DNA of 35,261 bases from Paludibacter sp. (GCA_013426815.1 JACDZH010000009.1:1-35261); one strand, 5' to 3'; positions 15,637-24,919 are shown, counted from the stretch's first letter. The notes: generated by a model from the sequence alone, not told the origin. A program made the numbers and translations.

Positions 15637-15672
15637 TAGTATTGTAAATTTTTCCAAAAAAAACACTTTTTG

Positions 15673-15702
15673 TTGAAACAAAAATAGACAAAATTATGTT
15701 TA
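15673..15702 (+). promoter_or_regulatory. Possible promoter of the superoxide dismutase gene
   Basis: TTG at 15673-15675 is followed after 19 bases by TATGTTTA (15695-15702), which differs from TAnnTTTG only in the last base. It would give a leader of about 45 bases before the sod start codon. Confidence 0.35.
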
Positions 15703-15754
15703 ACTATAAATTCAACAAAATCAATTTTATTAATAACATATAAATATTAAAATC

Positions 15755-16330
15755 ATGAAATTTTCATTGCCAGAATTACCTTATGCTCATAATGCATTGG
15801 AACCTATTATTAGCGAAAAAACCATCAGCTTTCACTATGGTAAACATCACCAGACTTATGTTACAAATTTAAATGGTTTGGTAGTTGGTACAGAATTTGA
15901 AAATGCTGATTTAGAAACAATTGTAAAAAAATCGGATGGTCCAATTTTTAACAATGCAGCTCAGATTTGGAATCACAATTTTTATTTTCTGTCATTAACA
16001 CCGAATAAAGGCTCTGTTCCAAGCGAAAGTTTATTAAAGGCAATTAATGCAGCTTGGGGTTCTTTGGACGAATTTAAAGCTGAATTTAACAAAGCTACCA
16101 TTTCTATATTCGGTGCAGGCTGGGGTTGGTTAGTTAAAGATGCTGATGGAAAACTGTCGATTGTTAAAGAAAGTAATGCCGGAAATCCGCTTACCCGTGG
16201 TTTGACTCCACTACTTACCTTCGATGTTTGGGAGCATGCTTATTATATCGACTATCAAAATCGCCGTGCTGACTATGTTTCGGCGTTGTGGGATTTGGTT
16301 GACTGGAATGTGGTTTCGAAAATATATTAA
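15755..16330 (+). CDS. sodB: Iron/manganese superoxide dismutase
   Basis: A 191-residue Fe/Mn superoxide dismutase with all four metal ligands at the standard positions: His27 (FHYGKHH), His74 (WNHNFYF), Asp157 and His161 (TFDVWEHAYY). The GAGWGWLV segment at 120-127 is also present. Length is full. The enzyme converts superoxide to oxygen and hydrogen peroxide in the cytoplasm. Iron or manganese (or cambialistic use) cannot be decided from motifs alone, so the symbol is by closest convention. It is a single-gene unit with a hairpin terminator about 140 bases downstream. Confidence 0.95.
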   Translation: MKFSLPELPYAHNALEPIISEKTISFHYGKHHQTYVTNLNGLVVGTEFENADLETIVKKSDGPIFNNAAQIWNHNFYFLSLTPNKGSVPSESLLKAINAAWGSLDEFKAEFNKATISIFGAGWGWLVKDADGKLSIVKESNAGNPLTRGLTPLLTFDVWEHAYYIDYQNRRADYVSALWDLVDWNVVSKIY

Positions 16331-16471
16331 GTATTTAAAAGTAATTAGTTACGAGTTATAAGTTTGATTATCTGAATATTAATAACAAAAAAAACATATC
16401 ATTTATTATTATAAATTACTTAAATATTTTAAAACTAATGTGTTAAATTTTTATTCATTAAAAATCAATCA

Positions 16472-16509
16472 AAGCCGAATTGTTGTTCAAAACAATTCGG
16501 CTTTTTTTT
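16472..16509 (+). terminator. Rho-independent terminator after sod
   Basis: A perfect 13-base stem, AAGCCGAATTGTT against AACAATTCGGCTT, with a 6-base loop, followed directly by a run of T. It lies about 140 bases after the sod stop codon with no gene between. Confidence 0.9.
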
Positions 16510-16527
16510 CAAACATCCAACAAATTT

Positions 16528-16826
16528 AATTATACTTTGACAGATTAAAGATTAATTTTCAAGGAAAGAAATTCAAAAGAATAGCAACGCGGATTTAACT
16601 GATAAAGTAGATTAAAACAGATATAAATTGAAAAAAACAGATTTAATTCGGATTTAAATTTTGAATTGTCAAAATTAGGTTGAAATAAAGAGACACTATA
16701 ACTTCAATCTGCAAATTTCATTTATAAAATTTTTGAATCCGTGTATAAATCAGTTATAATTTCAAAAAATAATCCGCTAAATCTGCGTTACTATTACTTT
16801 TAAGATAAATATGTCAAAGTAGAATT
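16528..16826. mobile_element. MITE-like imperfect inverted-repeat element, about 300 bp
   Basis: The outer 15 bases (16528-16542) are repeated inverted at 16812-16826 with one mismatch (AATTATACTTTGACA against AATTCTACTTTGACA). Inside, AATAGCAACGCGGATTTA (about 16580) pairs with an inverted AATAGTAACGCAGATTTA (about 16797) with two mismatches. No reading frame of note lies within. Size, terminal inverted repeats and lack of coding sequence fit a non-autonomous transposable or interspersed repeat. It fills much of the 850-base gap between sod and the OmpH-like gene. Confidence 0.55.
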
Positions 16827-16942
16827 AAGTAAACAAATAATAACAAAACAGTATAATTAAGGTCAAATCGTTAAAAATCACAATGAAACATTCAAATTCC
16901 TAAAAAATGGAAACGCGTAGTAACGATATGTACTAAAAAAAT

Positions 16943-16950
16943 TATCTTTG
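16943..16950 (+). promoter_or_regulatory. Probable -7 promoter element of the OmpH-like gene
   Basis: TATCTTTG matches TAnnTTTG exactly. No clear TTG is present at the -33 spacing. A start near 16957 would give a leader of about 220 bases before the gene at 17179. The leader contains two very short frames (16975-17019 and 17022-17078), overlapping TAATG style, whose meaning is unclear. Confidence 0.5.
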
Positions 16951-17178
16951 CACTCTAATAAAAAAAATTGGTTATGCTTTGGGGGTTGGAGAATGACCAA
17001 AATTCTTTTCAAATTTAGTAATGACTGACGATTCTATCGTATTTATTTTAACAAGAAGTCCTAAAGTTAATAACTAAGGTATTAAAATTGAGGTTTTTTC
17101 TGTTGAATAATTGAGCATTCATTTTGTTACTACATTATAAATCATTAACAATCAACCTTCTAAAACAGAAAAAGGTGT

Positions 17179-17781
17179 ATGAAAAATTTATCTCTCATTT
17201 TAAATGGCATTTTGGTAATAGCAGTTGTAATTCTATTTTGGTTAGTGCTAAGCAATAGAACCTCAACAGAAAACACACAAACAATTATGTGGAACGATTC
17301 TATCAGCAATGGAAAATTACCGATTGCTTATATTAATATTGACTCATTGCTTTCGAATTATCAATTTGCCAAAGATGCTAACGAATCATTGATAAAAAGA
17401 CAAGAAGAATCACGATTAACAGTTAATACAAGAGCCAGAGAACTAAAAATTGAAATGGGCGAATTTCAACGTAAATTGGAAAATAATGCGTTTTTAAGTC
17501 GTGAACGAGCAGAACAGGAACAACAACGGTTATTGAGAAAACAACAAGATTTACAAGATATGGATGGAAAATTGAGCCAACAATTGATGCAGTTACAACA
17601 AAAAATGAGCGAAGAACTTCGTGACACCATTAACGCCTTTATGAAACATTACAACAAAGGCAAAAAGTACGAAATGATTATAAGTAATACTTCGAGCGAT
17701 AATATACTGTATGCAGCTAAGGGTTATGACATTACAGCTGAGGTAACTAAATTGCTGAACGAAAGATGTAAAATAAAATAA
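17179..17781 (+). CDS. OmpH/Skp-like membrane-anchored periplasmic protein
   Basis: A 200-residue protein with one N-terminal hydrophobic segment (about 5-25), which is either an uncleaved anchor or a signal sequence. PIAYINIDSLLSNYQFAKD (about 48-66) is the typical opening of OmpH/Skp family proteins. A long charged and Gln-rich coiled coil follows (about 70-150), then a short C-terminal beta segment (YEMIISNTSSDNILYAAKG) that closes the family fold. Skp-type proteins form trimeric jaws that hold unfolded outer-membrane proteins in the periplasm. It stands alone, transcribed toward a bidirectional terminator. Confidence 0.82.
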   Translation: MKNLSLILNGILVIAVVILFWLVLSNRTSTENTQTIMWNDSISNGKLPIAYINIDSLLSNYQFAKDANESLIKRQEESRLTVNTRARELKIEMGEFQRKLENNAFLSRERAEQEQQRLLRKQQDLQDMDGKLSQQLMQLQQKMSEELRDTINAFMKHYNKGKKYEMIISNTSSDNILYAAKGYDITAEVTKLLNERCKIK

Positions 17782-17843
17782 CTATTCAACCCACCGACCC
17801 CTTGTTTATCCCGATTACTCCCAATAGGGGGAGTTATGAGTTC

Positions 17844-17892
17844 TATTCAATATTCAATATTCAATATTCAATATTCAATATTCAATATTCAA
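17844..17892. repeat. Heptamer microsatellite (TATTCAA)x7
   Basis: Seven perfect head-to-tail copies of TATTCAA run from 17844 to 17892, with a partial eighth. It lies between two convergent genes, not in a coding region or promoter. A palindromic CTCCC-AATA-GGGGGAG sequence resembling the REP elements of the ilv operon lies just before it (about 17818-17833). Confidence 0.95.
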
Positions 17893-18029
17893 TCAATCAT
17901 TAAATATCGTGATATGGCATTTAAAATGTCATTTAGATTATAAGTTTATTACAAAATCACTATTCTGTAATATTGTAGGATTGCTGTGTTAATATAATAA
18001 AAGATAATTGATAGATATTACAAGGAACA

Positions 18030-18067
18030 AAAAAATGCAACTCTCAAAAATGGGAATTGCATTTTTT
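18030..18067. terminator. Bidirectional hairpin terminator
   Basis: AAAAAATGCAA (18030-18040) pairs with TTGCATTTTTT (18057-18067). A-runs and T-runs on both sides let it serve either direction. It lies between the convergent OmpH-like gene and the small membrane protein gene. Confidence 0.8.
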
Positions 18068-18092
18068 TTATGCTGTAAATTGGTAAAAAATT

Positions 18093-18419
18093 TTAATTTC
18101 CTCGAAACGAAAGGAAAAATGAGGACAGTGCATAAATCAAAACAGCAACTACCCATAAATTAGAACCTGAAAACATAAAATAGCCAGCCAAAGCAAGTAA
18201 TAAACTGGAAAAAAGTCCAATACGGGCTAGACGTTGTTGTCTCATGACTACATTCCAACTATCCAGTGTTATTTTTACCTGAATGAAAATCAGTATGGCT
18301 GCTCCAATTGCAAAGTCAAAAGGAGCATAATTCGTTTTAAAAAGTTGAGCTACAGCACCAATTATGGTTAAAGTCCCACCTAATATAAACAGAATTTGAA
18401 AGGAATTCTTTTTTTTCAT
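18093..18419 (-). CDS. Small conserved-looking membrane protein of unknown function
   Basis: A 108-residue protein with four likely membrane helices (about 8-24, 33-47, 66-82 and 87-103) and a short basic loop (MRQQRLAR) in the middle. I do not recognise a named family. Its start overlaps the stop of the DivIC-like gene by 4 bases, so the two are translationally coupled. The partner suggests, but does not prove, a role in the cell envelope or division. Confidence 0.75.
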   Translation of the reverse strand: MKKKNSFQILFILGGTLTIIGAVAQLFKTNYAPFDFAIGAAILIFIQVKITLDSWNVVMRQQRLARIGLFSSLLLALAGYFMFSGSNLWVVAVLIYALSSFFLSFRGN

Positions 18420-18721
18420 TCTTTGATAATAAAAATATCTTCATTTTCTTTTTTCAATAAGTAATGCTCTCGGGCAAATTTTTCGAGGTTTTCGTCGCTC
18501 GATTCCAGCTCATTTTTCTTTTGTTTGGTGCTTTTTATTTCTTCTTTGTAAAACTTCAACTCCTTTTCCATTCGATAAATTTTTTGATTCGTTTTCCATC
18601 GTTGAATCAAATTATGTTCATCAAAAAATGTTACAAAAACAGCAAATACCATAAAAACAATCGTATACTTGTTAAAAAGCAACGATTTGAATCTTTTCCC
18701 TGTTATTCCTAAAAATGACAT
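18416..18721 (-). CDS. Septum formation initiator family protein (DivIC/FtsB-like)
   Basis: A 101-residue single-pass membrane protein. It has a short cytoplasmic N-terminus, one membrane helix (about 18-37), a heptad-like coiled coil (about 45-80), and the C-terminal block AREHYLLKKENEDIFII typical of DivIC/FtsB proteins. These bridge FtsL and FtsQ/DivIB in the divisome. The following gene overlaps it by 4 bases. A -7-like element lies about 265 bases upstream, overlapping the dnaX promoter region in the opposite direction. Confidence 0.88.
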   Translation of the reverse strand: MSFLGITGKRFKSLLFNKYTIVFMVFAVFVTFFDEHNLIQRWKTNQKIYRMEKELKFYKEEIKSTKQKKNELESSDENLEKFAREHYLLKKENEDIFIIKE

Positions 18722-19101
18722 TGGTTATTGAATTATGATTTTTGAAATTAGCATTGTGCTTTAGAAAAAGTTACAAGTTACGAATATTTTGATAAGAGTT
18801 AAAAGACTGTTTATCTCAATACTAATCACATATAACGAAGAATTAATTGTTTAACATAACTTAAAAATTTACTTAAAATCAGTACGTAAATTGCGCAAAT
18901 TTTCACAAATAATTATTATAATAATGACCTAATAATTAGCGAAGCAAAATTTTAAGTTTCTCGAAATTATCTAAAATATATTGGACAAAGGTAAGCATTT
19001 TTTATGAATGGAATTTTTTTTGAGATTTTTTTTTTTTTGATGCGCAAAGAGTTATATTTTCAGTATATTTGCAAACAAAAGTAGAAAAAAGATTACTATT
19101 C
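18722..19101. other. Divergent intergenic region between divIC-like gene and dnaX
   Basis: This 380-base AT-rich gap has no gene. On the minus strand TACCTTTG (18986-18993) matches the -7 consensus and could start the DivIC-like unit with a leader of about 258 bases. On the plus strand TATATTTG at 19064-19071 serves dnaX. A run of eleven or more T lies at about 19025-19038. No -33 element is convincing for the leftward promoter. Confidence 0.4.
19064..19071 (+). promoter_or_regulatory. -7 promoter element of dnaX
   Basis: TATATTTG matches TAnnTTTG exactly. A start near 19078 leaves about 24 bases before the ATG at 19102. It overlaps the TTG at 19069 from which a longer reading frame could be drawn, which argues that the longer start is wrong. 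A TTTG lies about 24 bases upstream, somewhat farther than usual. Confidence 0.6.
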
Positions 19102-20814
19102 ATGGATAATTTCATTGTCTCGGCACGGAAGTATCGTCCGTCCACCTTTAATTCGGTTGTAGGCCAATCGGCACTAACCATAACCCTTAAAAATGCTATA
19201 AAAAGTAACCATTTAGCACATGCTTATTTGTTTTGTGGTCCACGTGGAGTGGGGAAAACCACCTGCGCACGGATTTTTGCTAAAACTATAAATTGCCAAA
19301 ATCTTACTGCCGATTCGGAAGCCTGCAACGAATGTGAATCCTGCGTTTCGTTCAATGAACAACGCTCCTACAATATCCATGAATTGGATGCTGCCTCAAA
19401 CAACGGTACCGATGATATTAAATCATTAATTGATCAGGTACGGATTCCACCTCAAATAGGTAAATATAGTGTTTATATTGTAGATGAGGTTCACATGCTT
19501 TCGAATGCAGCTTTTAATGCTTTCCTTAAAACGTTGGAAGAACCGCCCGCTCACGCCATATTTATATTAGCCACCACCGAAAAACATAAAATAATTCCTA
19601 CTATTTTGTCGCGATGTCAGATTTACGATTTTAATCGTATTTCGGTAGCCGATACAGTGGCATATTTGCAATTTGTGGCTGAAAAAGAAGGCGTTACAGT
19701 GGACATAAACGGACTGAATGTAGTAGCTCAAAAAAGTGATGGAGGAATGCGTGATGCATTGTCAATTTTCGACCAATTGGTGAGTTTCTGTGGCAATAAC
19801 ATTACCTATCAGGGAGTTATTGATAATCTAAATGTGCTCGATTATGTGTATTACTTCAGTTTGGTTGACTGTTTTTTGAAAGGTGAGGTCAACAAATCGT
19901 TGCTTATTTTCAACGAAGTACTTAACAAAGGCTTTGATGGTCATCATTTTATTACCGGACTTAGTTCTCACTTACGCGATGTGTTGGTAAGCAAAGATGT
20001 TGAAACCATTATATTGTTAGAAGTTGGTGCTGGAATAGGTGCCCGTTACAAATTGCAGGCACTTCATTGTCCGGTTGATTTTCTATTTCAGGCATTGAAA
20101 ATTAGTAACGATTGCGATATCGATTATCGGTTGAGCAAAAATAAAAGGCTTTTGGTTGAAATAACATTAATACGTTTGTGCCTACTGACAAATGAAAAAA
20201 AAAAGACCTTAATGGATGATGTACAGCCAATTGCAATCCACAGCAATTCTGCAACATCTACAATTCCAATTCATGATAATATTAATATTGTTCCGCCAGT
20301 ACAAAAAATTATGGTTACTTCCAAAACCTCTGCCGCAGATCATGCACCTATATATCAACGTCCCGGAAGTATTTCCATCACCACCTCAAGCATTGTTTTG
20401 GAAAAACAAGAAACATATCAACCAAAAAAACCAGAAGAACTAGTAGAGAAAAATGAGCCTTTCGCCCATGAAGATCTGATAATTGCTTGGCGACAATTTG
20501 CTAATACAATACCGGAACAAGGTCGAATAAGAAGTTTTATTTTGGGTAATTATCCACAACTTATTTCGAAGAATGAATTTGAAATAACAGTTAGTAACTC
20601 ATTGCAAGAGAAAGAATTAAATCGAATTCAACATGAGATTCTGTCATTTGTTCATGCGTATTTGAAAAATTCATTGGTAAAAATGACCATAAGAATAATG
20701 GAAGAAAACGAAAAGCAACGTGTCAATACTAACGAAGAACGATTTAGAATAATGGCTGGACAAAATTCGGCTCTTAATACACTCCGAATTGGACTAAATT
20801 TGGAAATTGATTAA
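19102..20814 (+). CDS. dnaX: DNA polymerase III subunit gamma/tau
   Basis: A 570-residue protein from the ATG at 19102 (MDNFIVSARKYRP, the normal family start). The AAA+ clamp-loader core is complete: Walker A GPRGVGKT at 46-53, four zinc-binding cysteines at 65, 75, 78 and 81, Walker B VYIVDEVH at 124-131, LEEPPA at 145-150 and the SRC arginine-finger motif at 170-172. Domain III runs to about 370, followed by a variable linker and a tau-like C-terminal domain from about 460. It loads the sliding clamp and ties polymerases at the replication fork. It ends facing ilvC, with a shared hairpin between. Confidence 0.96.
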   Translation: MDNFIVSARKYRPSTFNSVVGQSALTITLKNAIKSNHLAHAYLFCGPRGVGKTTCARIFAKTINCQNLTADSEACNECESCVSFNEQRSYNIHELDAASNNGTDDIKSLIDQVRIPPQIGKYSVYIVDEVHMLSNAAFNAFLKTLEEPPAHAIFILATTEKHKIIPTILSRCQIYDFNRISVADTVAYLQFVAEKEGVTVDINGLNVVAQKSDGGMRDALSIFDQLVSFCGNNITYQGVIDNLNVLDYVYYFSLVDCFLKGEVNKSLLIFNEVLNKGFDGHHFITGLSSHLRDVLVSKDVETIILLEVGAGIGARYKLQALHCPVDFLFQALKISNDCDIDYRLSKNKRLLVEITLIRLCLLTNEKKKTLMDDVQPIAIHSNSATSTIPIHDNINIVPPVQKIMVTSKTSAADHAPIYQRPGSISITTSSIVLEKQETYQPKKPEELVEKNEPFAHEDLIIAWRQFANTIPEQGRIRSFILGNYPQLISKNEFEITVSNSLQEKELNRIQHEILSFVHAYLKNSLVKMTIRIMEENEKQRVNTNEERFRIMAGQNSALNTLRIGLNLEID

Positions 20815-20920
20815 AATTGTTCCATCTGTGCTGGATGTTGAGTACGTTATGGAAAATTGGTAATTGATATGTATTTGGTTTTATGTAGTTGTTATTGAGT
20901 ATATTAACATGAAAATATGC

Positions 20921-20956
20921 AACAAAAGCTACCACCAACTGGAAGTAGCTCTTGTT
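20921..20956. terminator. Bidirectional hairpin terminator between dnaX and ilvC
   Basis: AACAAAAGCTAC pairs with GTAGCTCTTGTT with one mismatch around a 12-base loop. It lies between convergent stop codons (20814 and 20979). T-rich sequence follows on both strands, weakly on the plus strand. Confidence 0.65.
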
Positions 20957-20978
20957 TATTCTAGAAAAATTACAGATT

Positions 20979-22457
20979 TTATTCCACAATTGATTTCATG
21001 GCAGTCATAGCGGCACGCAATTTTGCACCACAAATTTCGACAGAATGGTTACGAATGGCAGCATTTATTTTCACCAATTCAAAGTTGTCAACGTGACCGG
21101 ATGCAGTTTCGTTAAAGTTTTTACCAATTATGTTGGTTTCTACTTTTTTCATAAAGTCGGCCAATAGTGGTTTACAGGCGTGGTCGAACAAATAGCAACC
21201 ATACTCAGCAGTGTCAGATATTACACGATTCATTTCGTACAATTTTTTACGAGCAATTGTGTTGGCAATTAATGGTGTTTCGTGCAAAGATTCATAGTAA
21301 GCTGACTCGTTTTTAATGCCTGAACAAGTCATGGTTTCGTAAGCCAACTCTACTCCTGATTTTACAAATGCAACCATCAACAAAGCGTTATCGAAATATT
21401 CCTGTTCAGAGATTTCAACGTCGCCCGCAGGAGTTTTTTCGAATGCAGTTTCGCCTGTTTCAGCCCTCCATTCCAATAAATTTTTGTCACCTAAAGCCCA
21501 GTCTTCCATCATGGTTTTGGAGAATCTGCCTGATAAAATATCGTCTATGTGTTTGATAAACAACGGACGCATAATATCTTTCAATTCGTCAGCCAATTTG
21601 TATGCTTCAATTTTGGACAGATTTGATAATCTATCCATCATGTTAGTGATTCCACCAATTTTTAACGCTTCTGTTATTGTTTCCCAGCCATATTGCACCA
21701 ATTTGGAGGCATAACCAGGGTAAATTCCTTTTTCTACCATTTTATTAAAACTCAGTATAGAACCGGTTTGCAACAATCCACAAAGAATGGTTTGTTCACC
21801 CATCAAATCTGATTTTACTTCAGCAACAAATGATGAAAGTAACACACCGGCTTTGTGACCACCAGTTCCAACGCAATATGCTTTAGCAATTTCGAGTCCA
21901 TCACCATTGGGATCATTATCGGTATGAACTGCAATCAATGTAGGAACACCAAAACCACGAAGATATTCGGCACGAACTTCAGTTGCAGGCGATTTTGGAG
22001 CCACCATAATAACAGTAATGTCCTTGCGGATTTGAGTGCCTTCTTCCACAATATTAAAACCATGCGAATATGCTAAACAAGAGCCTTTTTTCATCATATG
22101 CATAACTTGATTAACAACTGAAGTATGCTGTTTATCGGGTGCCAAATTCATCACCAAATCGGCAGTTGGAATTAATTCTTCGAAAGTTCCAACTACAAAA
22201 TTATTGTTAGAAGCATTGATAAAAGAAGCTTTTTTCTTATCAATTGAATCCTGACGCAACGCATAAGAAATATCCAAACCACTGTCGCGCATGTTAAGTC
22301 CCTGAGCTAAACCCTGAGCTCCACAACCTACAACTACAACTTTTTTTCCAATAAGTTTTTTAACACCATCAGCGAATTCGCTGCTTTGCATAAAATCACA
22401 TTTTCCAAGTTCCTGTACTTTCAGACGATAAGGAAGTGAGTTAAAATAATTTACCAT
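20979..22457 (-). CDS. ilvC: Ketol-acid reductoisomerase, class II
   Basis: A 492-residue protein, the long class II form with a duplicated C-terminal knot domain, very similar in layout to the E. coli enzyme. The NADPH-binding [19 protein letters not shown] lies near 42-60, the nucleotide-specificity ALRQDSI loop near 66, the metal-binding Asp and Glu in SDLMGEQ near 217-223, and the second metal/substrate block GVELAYETM near 390, with the serine of [11 protein letters not shown] after it. It converts acetolactate or acetohydroxybutyrate to the dihydroxy acid in Val/Ile/Leu synthesis. It is the last gene of the ilv operon, 103 bases after ilvN; that gap has no gene. Confidence 0.97.
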   Translation of the reverse strand: MVNYFNSLPYRLKVQELGKCDFMQSSEFADGVKKLIGKKVVVVGCGAQGLAQGLNMRDSGLDISYALRQDSIDKKKASFINASNNNFVVGTFEELIPTADLVMNLAPDKQHTSVVNQVMHMMKKGSCLAYSHGFNIVEEGTQIRKDITVIMVAPKSPATEVRAEYLRGFGVPTLIAVHTDNDPNGDGLEIAKAYCVGTGGHKAGVLLSSFVAEVKSDLMGEQTILCGLLQTGSILSFNKMVEKGIYPGYASKLVQYGWETITEALKIGGITNMMDRLSNLSKIEAYKLADELKDIMRPLFIKHIDDILSGRFSKTMMEDWALGDKNLLEWRAETGETAFEKTPAGDVEISEQEYFDNALLMVAFVKSGVELAYETMTCSGIKNESAYYESLHETPLIANTIARKKLYEMNRVISDTAEYGCYLFDHACKPLLADFMKKVETNIIGKNFNETASGHVDNFELVKINAAIRNHSVEICGAKLRAAMTAMKSIVE

Positions 22458-22560
22458 TTTTTTTTAATTTTTAAGTATCAATAAATAGACACTTGGTTTT
22501 ATTATTGAACAATTTTATATTATTTAGTATTTATCTTTTTATTAGCAACATGCTGGGGTA

Positions 22561-23112
22561 TTAATCCGTAATGTTGCCATATTTTTCTTGTATTGTATTC
22601 AGCATATCAGTCAGTCTTTCAACTGTAGAACGTGTTATTGCCACTCTTCCCGAGCGTATAAATTGTAAAACTCCAATTGAATCACTCAGTTCATCAAATA
22701 GTTTTTGGGTTTCATCATAATGTCCGGCCTTTTGCAGTACTATAAAATGTTCGTTCATTTCCATGATGCGAATATGGTATTTACGAATCAGGCTTTCTAT
22801 TGAGCCCAATGCCAAAACTTTAGCAGTTGAAACTTTATACAAAGCAATTTCCTGAAATATCAATTCATCGTCGGTATTAAAATAAGCTTTCAAAATATCT
22901 ACTCGTTTATCAATTTGTTGTACCACTTTGGTTACTTGGTCCAAGGTAGAGTATACTGTAATGGTAAACTTATGAATCCCTTTAATAGCTGATGGTGAAA
23001 CAGATAGTGTTTCAATATTTATGCTCCGACGAGTAAAAACAACTGTAACTTGTCCCAACACACCAACTGTATTTTCCGAAAATACGGTAATGGTATATAA
23101 TTTTCTTTCCAT
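22561..23112 (-). CDS. ilvN: Acetolactate synthase small (regulatory) subunit
   Basis: A 183-residue protein with an N-terminal ACT domain (about 4-75: YTITVFSENTVGVLGQV, then RRSINIETLSVS) and the C-terminal ALS_ss_C-type domain (about 90-170). The subunit binds valine and related end products and controls the catalytic subunit IlvB encoded just upstream. The gap of 110 bases to ilvB holds two REP-like palindromes. Length fits the longer bacterial form. Confidence 0.94.
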   Translation of the reverse strand: MERKLYTITVFSENTVGVLGQVTVVFTRRSINIETLSVSPSAIKGIHKFTITVYSTLDQVTKVVQQIDKRVDILKAYFNTDDELIFQEIALYKVSTAKVLALGSIESLIRKYHIRIMEMNEHFIVLQKAGHYDETQKLFDELSDSIGVLQFIRSGRVAITRSTVERLTDMLNTIQEKYGNITD

Positions 23113-23118
23113 ATTAGT

Positions 23119-23222
23119 AAGCCCCCTAAATCCCCCGAAAGGGACTTCCCAATTGATTAGGAGGGTGGGAAATAATGAATAAAAGTATTTTTTAAGTCCC
23201 CTTATGGGGGATTATGGGGCAT
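23119..23222. repeat. Opposed pair of REP-like palindromes between ilvB and ilvN
   Basis: Two elements of the form AAGTCCC-loop-GGGGGATTTAGGGGGCTT lie at 23119-23150 (minus orientation) and 23194-23222 (plus orientation), 43 bases apart. The second abuts the ilvB stop codon. The same family occurs as an opposed pair at the ilvD start (29791-29904). The hairpins may affect relative expression of ilvB and ilvN. Confidence 0.75.
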
Positions 23223-24917
23223 TTACCCCAATAAAATATCACTCACGGATGCTCCGGTTGGAATCATCGGATAAACCATGCCTTTCATTTCCACATTTAC
23301 AACCAATAAATATGGTTTGTCATCTTTGAGCATATTGGCAATGGCTTCGTCCAGCTCTTCGCGTTTTCTTACTTCACTGCCATCAATTTTATATGCTTTC
23401 GCAATGGCGATAAAATCAGGGTTTTGCATTTTAGTGAACGAATAACGTTCTTCGAAAAACATTTCCTGCCATTGGCGTACCATTCCCAAAAAATGATTAT
23501 TGAGAATGACCATTTTAATGCCAATTTGCTCTTGCATAATGGTTCCGAGTTCTTGTATTGTCATTTGAAAACCCCCATCGCCAGCAAACATACAAACTGT
23601 TCGCTCTGGAGCTCCTATTTTGGCACCCATAGCAGCAGGAATTGCAAATCCCATAGTGCCTAAACCACCCGAAGTAACCGAACTACGGGTCTTAGTATAT
23701 TTGAAGTAGCGGGCTGCCATCATTTGGTTTTGTCCAACATCCGACACCATAATAGCCTCGTTATTAGTAGCTTCACTCACTTTGCGAATTACTTCGCCCA
23801 TGGTTATTTCGCCAAATGTAGGAAATACTTCTTTTAGTAATACTTTTTCAAATTCTCGTTCGTCATATTCCTTAAACGATTCTATCCATTCGGTATGCTT
23901 AGCATGCAGTATTTTATCAGTTAGTGCTGGCAATGTTTCTTTGGCAGTTCCTAATACAGGAGCATCCACTTTTACATTTTTGTTTATTTCAGCAAAATCA
24001 ATATCCAGGTGAATAATTTTTGCCTGCTTAGCATACCTAGATAAATCGCCTGTTACACGGTCGTCAAAACGCATTCCAATAGCAATTAGCACATCACACT
24101 CATTGGTCTTCATATTTGGTGCCACATTTCCGTGCATACCTAAAAATCCTTTGTTCAATTCAAAATCAGTAGACATTGCCGATGAACCCAGTAAAGTCCA
24201 AGCTGCAGGAATATTTCCTTTTTCCAAAAATGCTTTCAATTCATTTTCGGCATTGGCCAAAATAACACCCTGCCCCACTAATGCCAAAGGTTTTTTTGCT
24301 TGATTTATTAAGGCAGCTGCGGCGTTAATTTGGTCGTTGCTTACTTCTGGAATGGGGATATAGCTGCGAATAAATGTACAAGGCTTGTATTCGAAATCTA
24401 CTTTTTCGAACTGTGCATTTTTAGTAATGTCAAGAACCACTGGACCTGGTCTACCGCTACGAGATATATAAAATGCACGCGCAACTGCCCAAGCTATATC
24501 CTCCGCTTTACGTATTTGGTATGACCATTTGGTGATTGGTTGGGTAATACCAACCACGTCAATTTCTTGAAAAGCATCAGTTCCCAACAATAAAGCGCCA
24601 ACTTGTCCGGTAATTACAACAAGAGGCGTACTATCAATCATGGCGTCACCAATTCCAGTAATTGTATTGGTGGCGGCTGGTCCCGAAGTTACCAAACAAA
24701 CACCAACTTTGCCTGAAACACGAGCATAACCCTGCGCTGCATGTGTAGCACCTTGTTCGTGTCGGGTTAAAATATGATTTATATGTTTATCAAAATCATA
24801 TAAAGCATCAAATATCGGCATGATTGCGCCACCTGGATATCCGAATATAGTATCAACGCCTTCATTTAGAAGTGATTGAATAAAGGCATGAGAGCCTAAA
24901 ATTTTTTTTTCTATCAT
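23223..24917 (-). CDS. ilvB: Acetolactate synthase large (catalytic) subunit
   Basis: A 564-residue ThDP enzyme. FGYPGGAIMPIFDALY opens the Pyr domain, with the catalytic Glu54 in RHEQGA. The central FAD-type domain spans about 190-330, and the ThDP-binding motif starts with GDGGFQMTIQEL near 435 and ends with the NN of ILNNHFLGMVRQWQ. The domain order is normal for acetohydroxyacid synthases, which condense pyruvate with pyruvate or 2-oxobutyrate. Its start is only 2 bases from the stop of the GtrA-like gene, so in this genome ilvB translation appears coupled to a glycosylation gene, not to ilvD. Confidence 0.97.
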   Translation of the reverse strand: MIEKKILGSHAFIQSLLNEGVDTIFGYPGGAIMPIFDALYDFDKHINHILTRHEQGATHAAQGYARVSGKVGVCLVTSGPAATNTITGIGDAMIDSTPLVVITGQVGALLLGTDAFQEIDVVGITQPITKWSYQIRKAEDIAWAVARAFYISRSGRPGPVVLDITKNAQFEKVDFEYKPCTFIRSYIPIPEVSNDQINAAAALINQAKKPLALVGQGVILANAENELKAFLEKGNIPAAWTLLGSSAMSTDFELNKGFLGMHGNVAPNMKTNECDVLIAIGMRFDDRVTGDLSRYAKQAKIIHLDIDFAEINKNVKVDAPVLGTAKETLPALTDKILHAKHTEWIESFKEYDEREFEKVLLKEVFPTFGEITMGEVIRKVSEATNNEAIMVSDVGQNQMMAARYFKYTKTRSSVTSGGLGTMGFAIPAAMGAKIGAPERTVCMFAGDGGFQMTIQELGTIMQEQIGIKMVILNNHFLGMVRQWQEMFFEERYSFTKMQNPDFIAIAKAYKIDGSEVRKREELDEAIANMLKDDKPYLLVVNVEMKGMVYPMIPTGASVSDILLG

Positions 24918-24919
24918 AA

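Noticed and set aside
15289-15639. A 116-codon plus-strand frame opposite the SPOR lipoprotein gene
   Set aside because: It is a shadow of the Ala/Thr/Val-rich codons on the other strand and crosses the SPOR promoter.
16331-17178. A tRNA or known structured RNA in the long sod-OmpH gap
   Set aside because: No cloverleaf, conserved T-loop or known riboswitch core was seen; the gap is accounted for by a terminator, a repeat element and a leader.
19069-19101. An upstream TTG start for dnaX adding 11 residues
   Set aside because: The TTG overlaps the -7 promoter element, the extra residues are not family-like, and MDNFIVSARKYRP from 19102 is the normal start.
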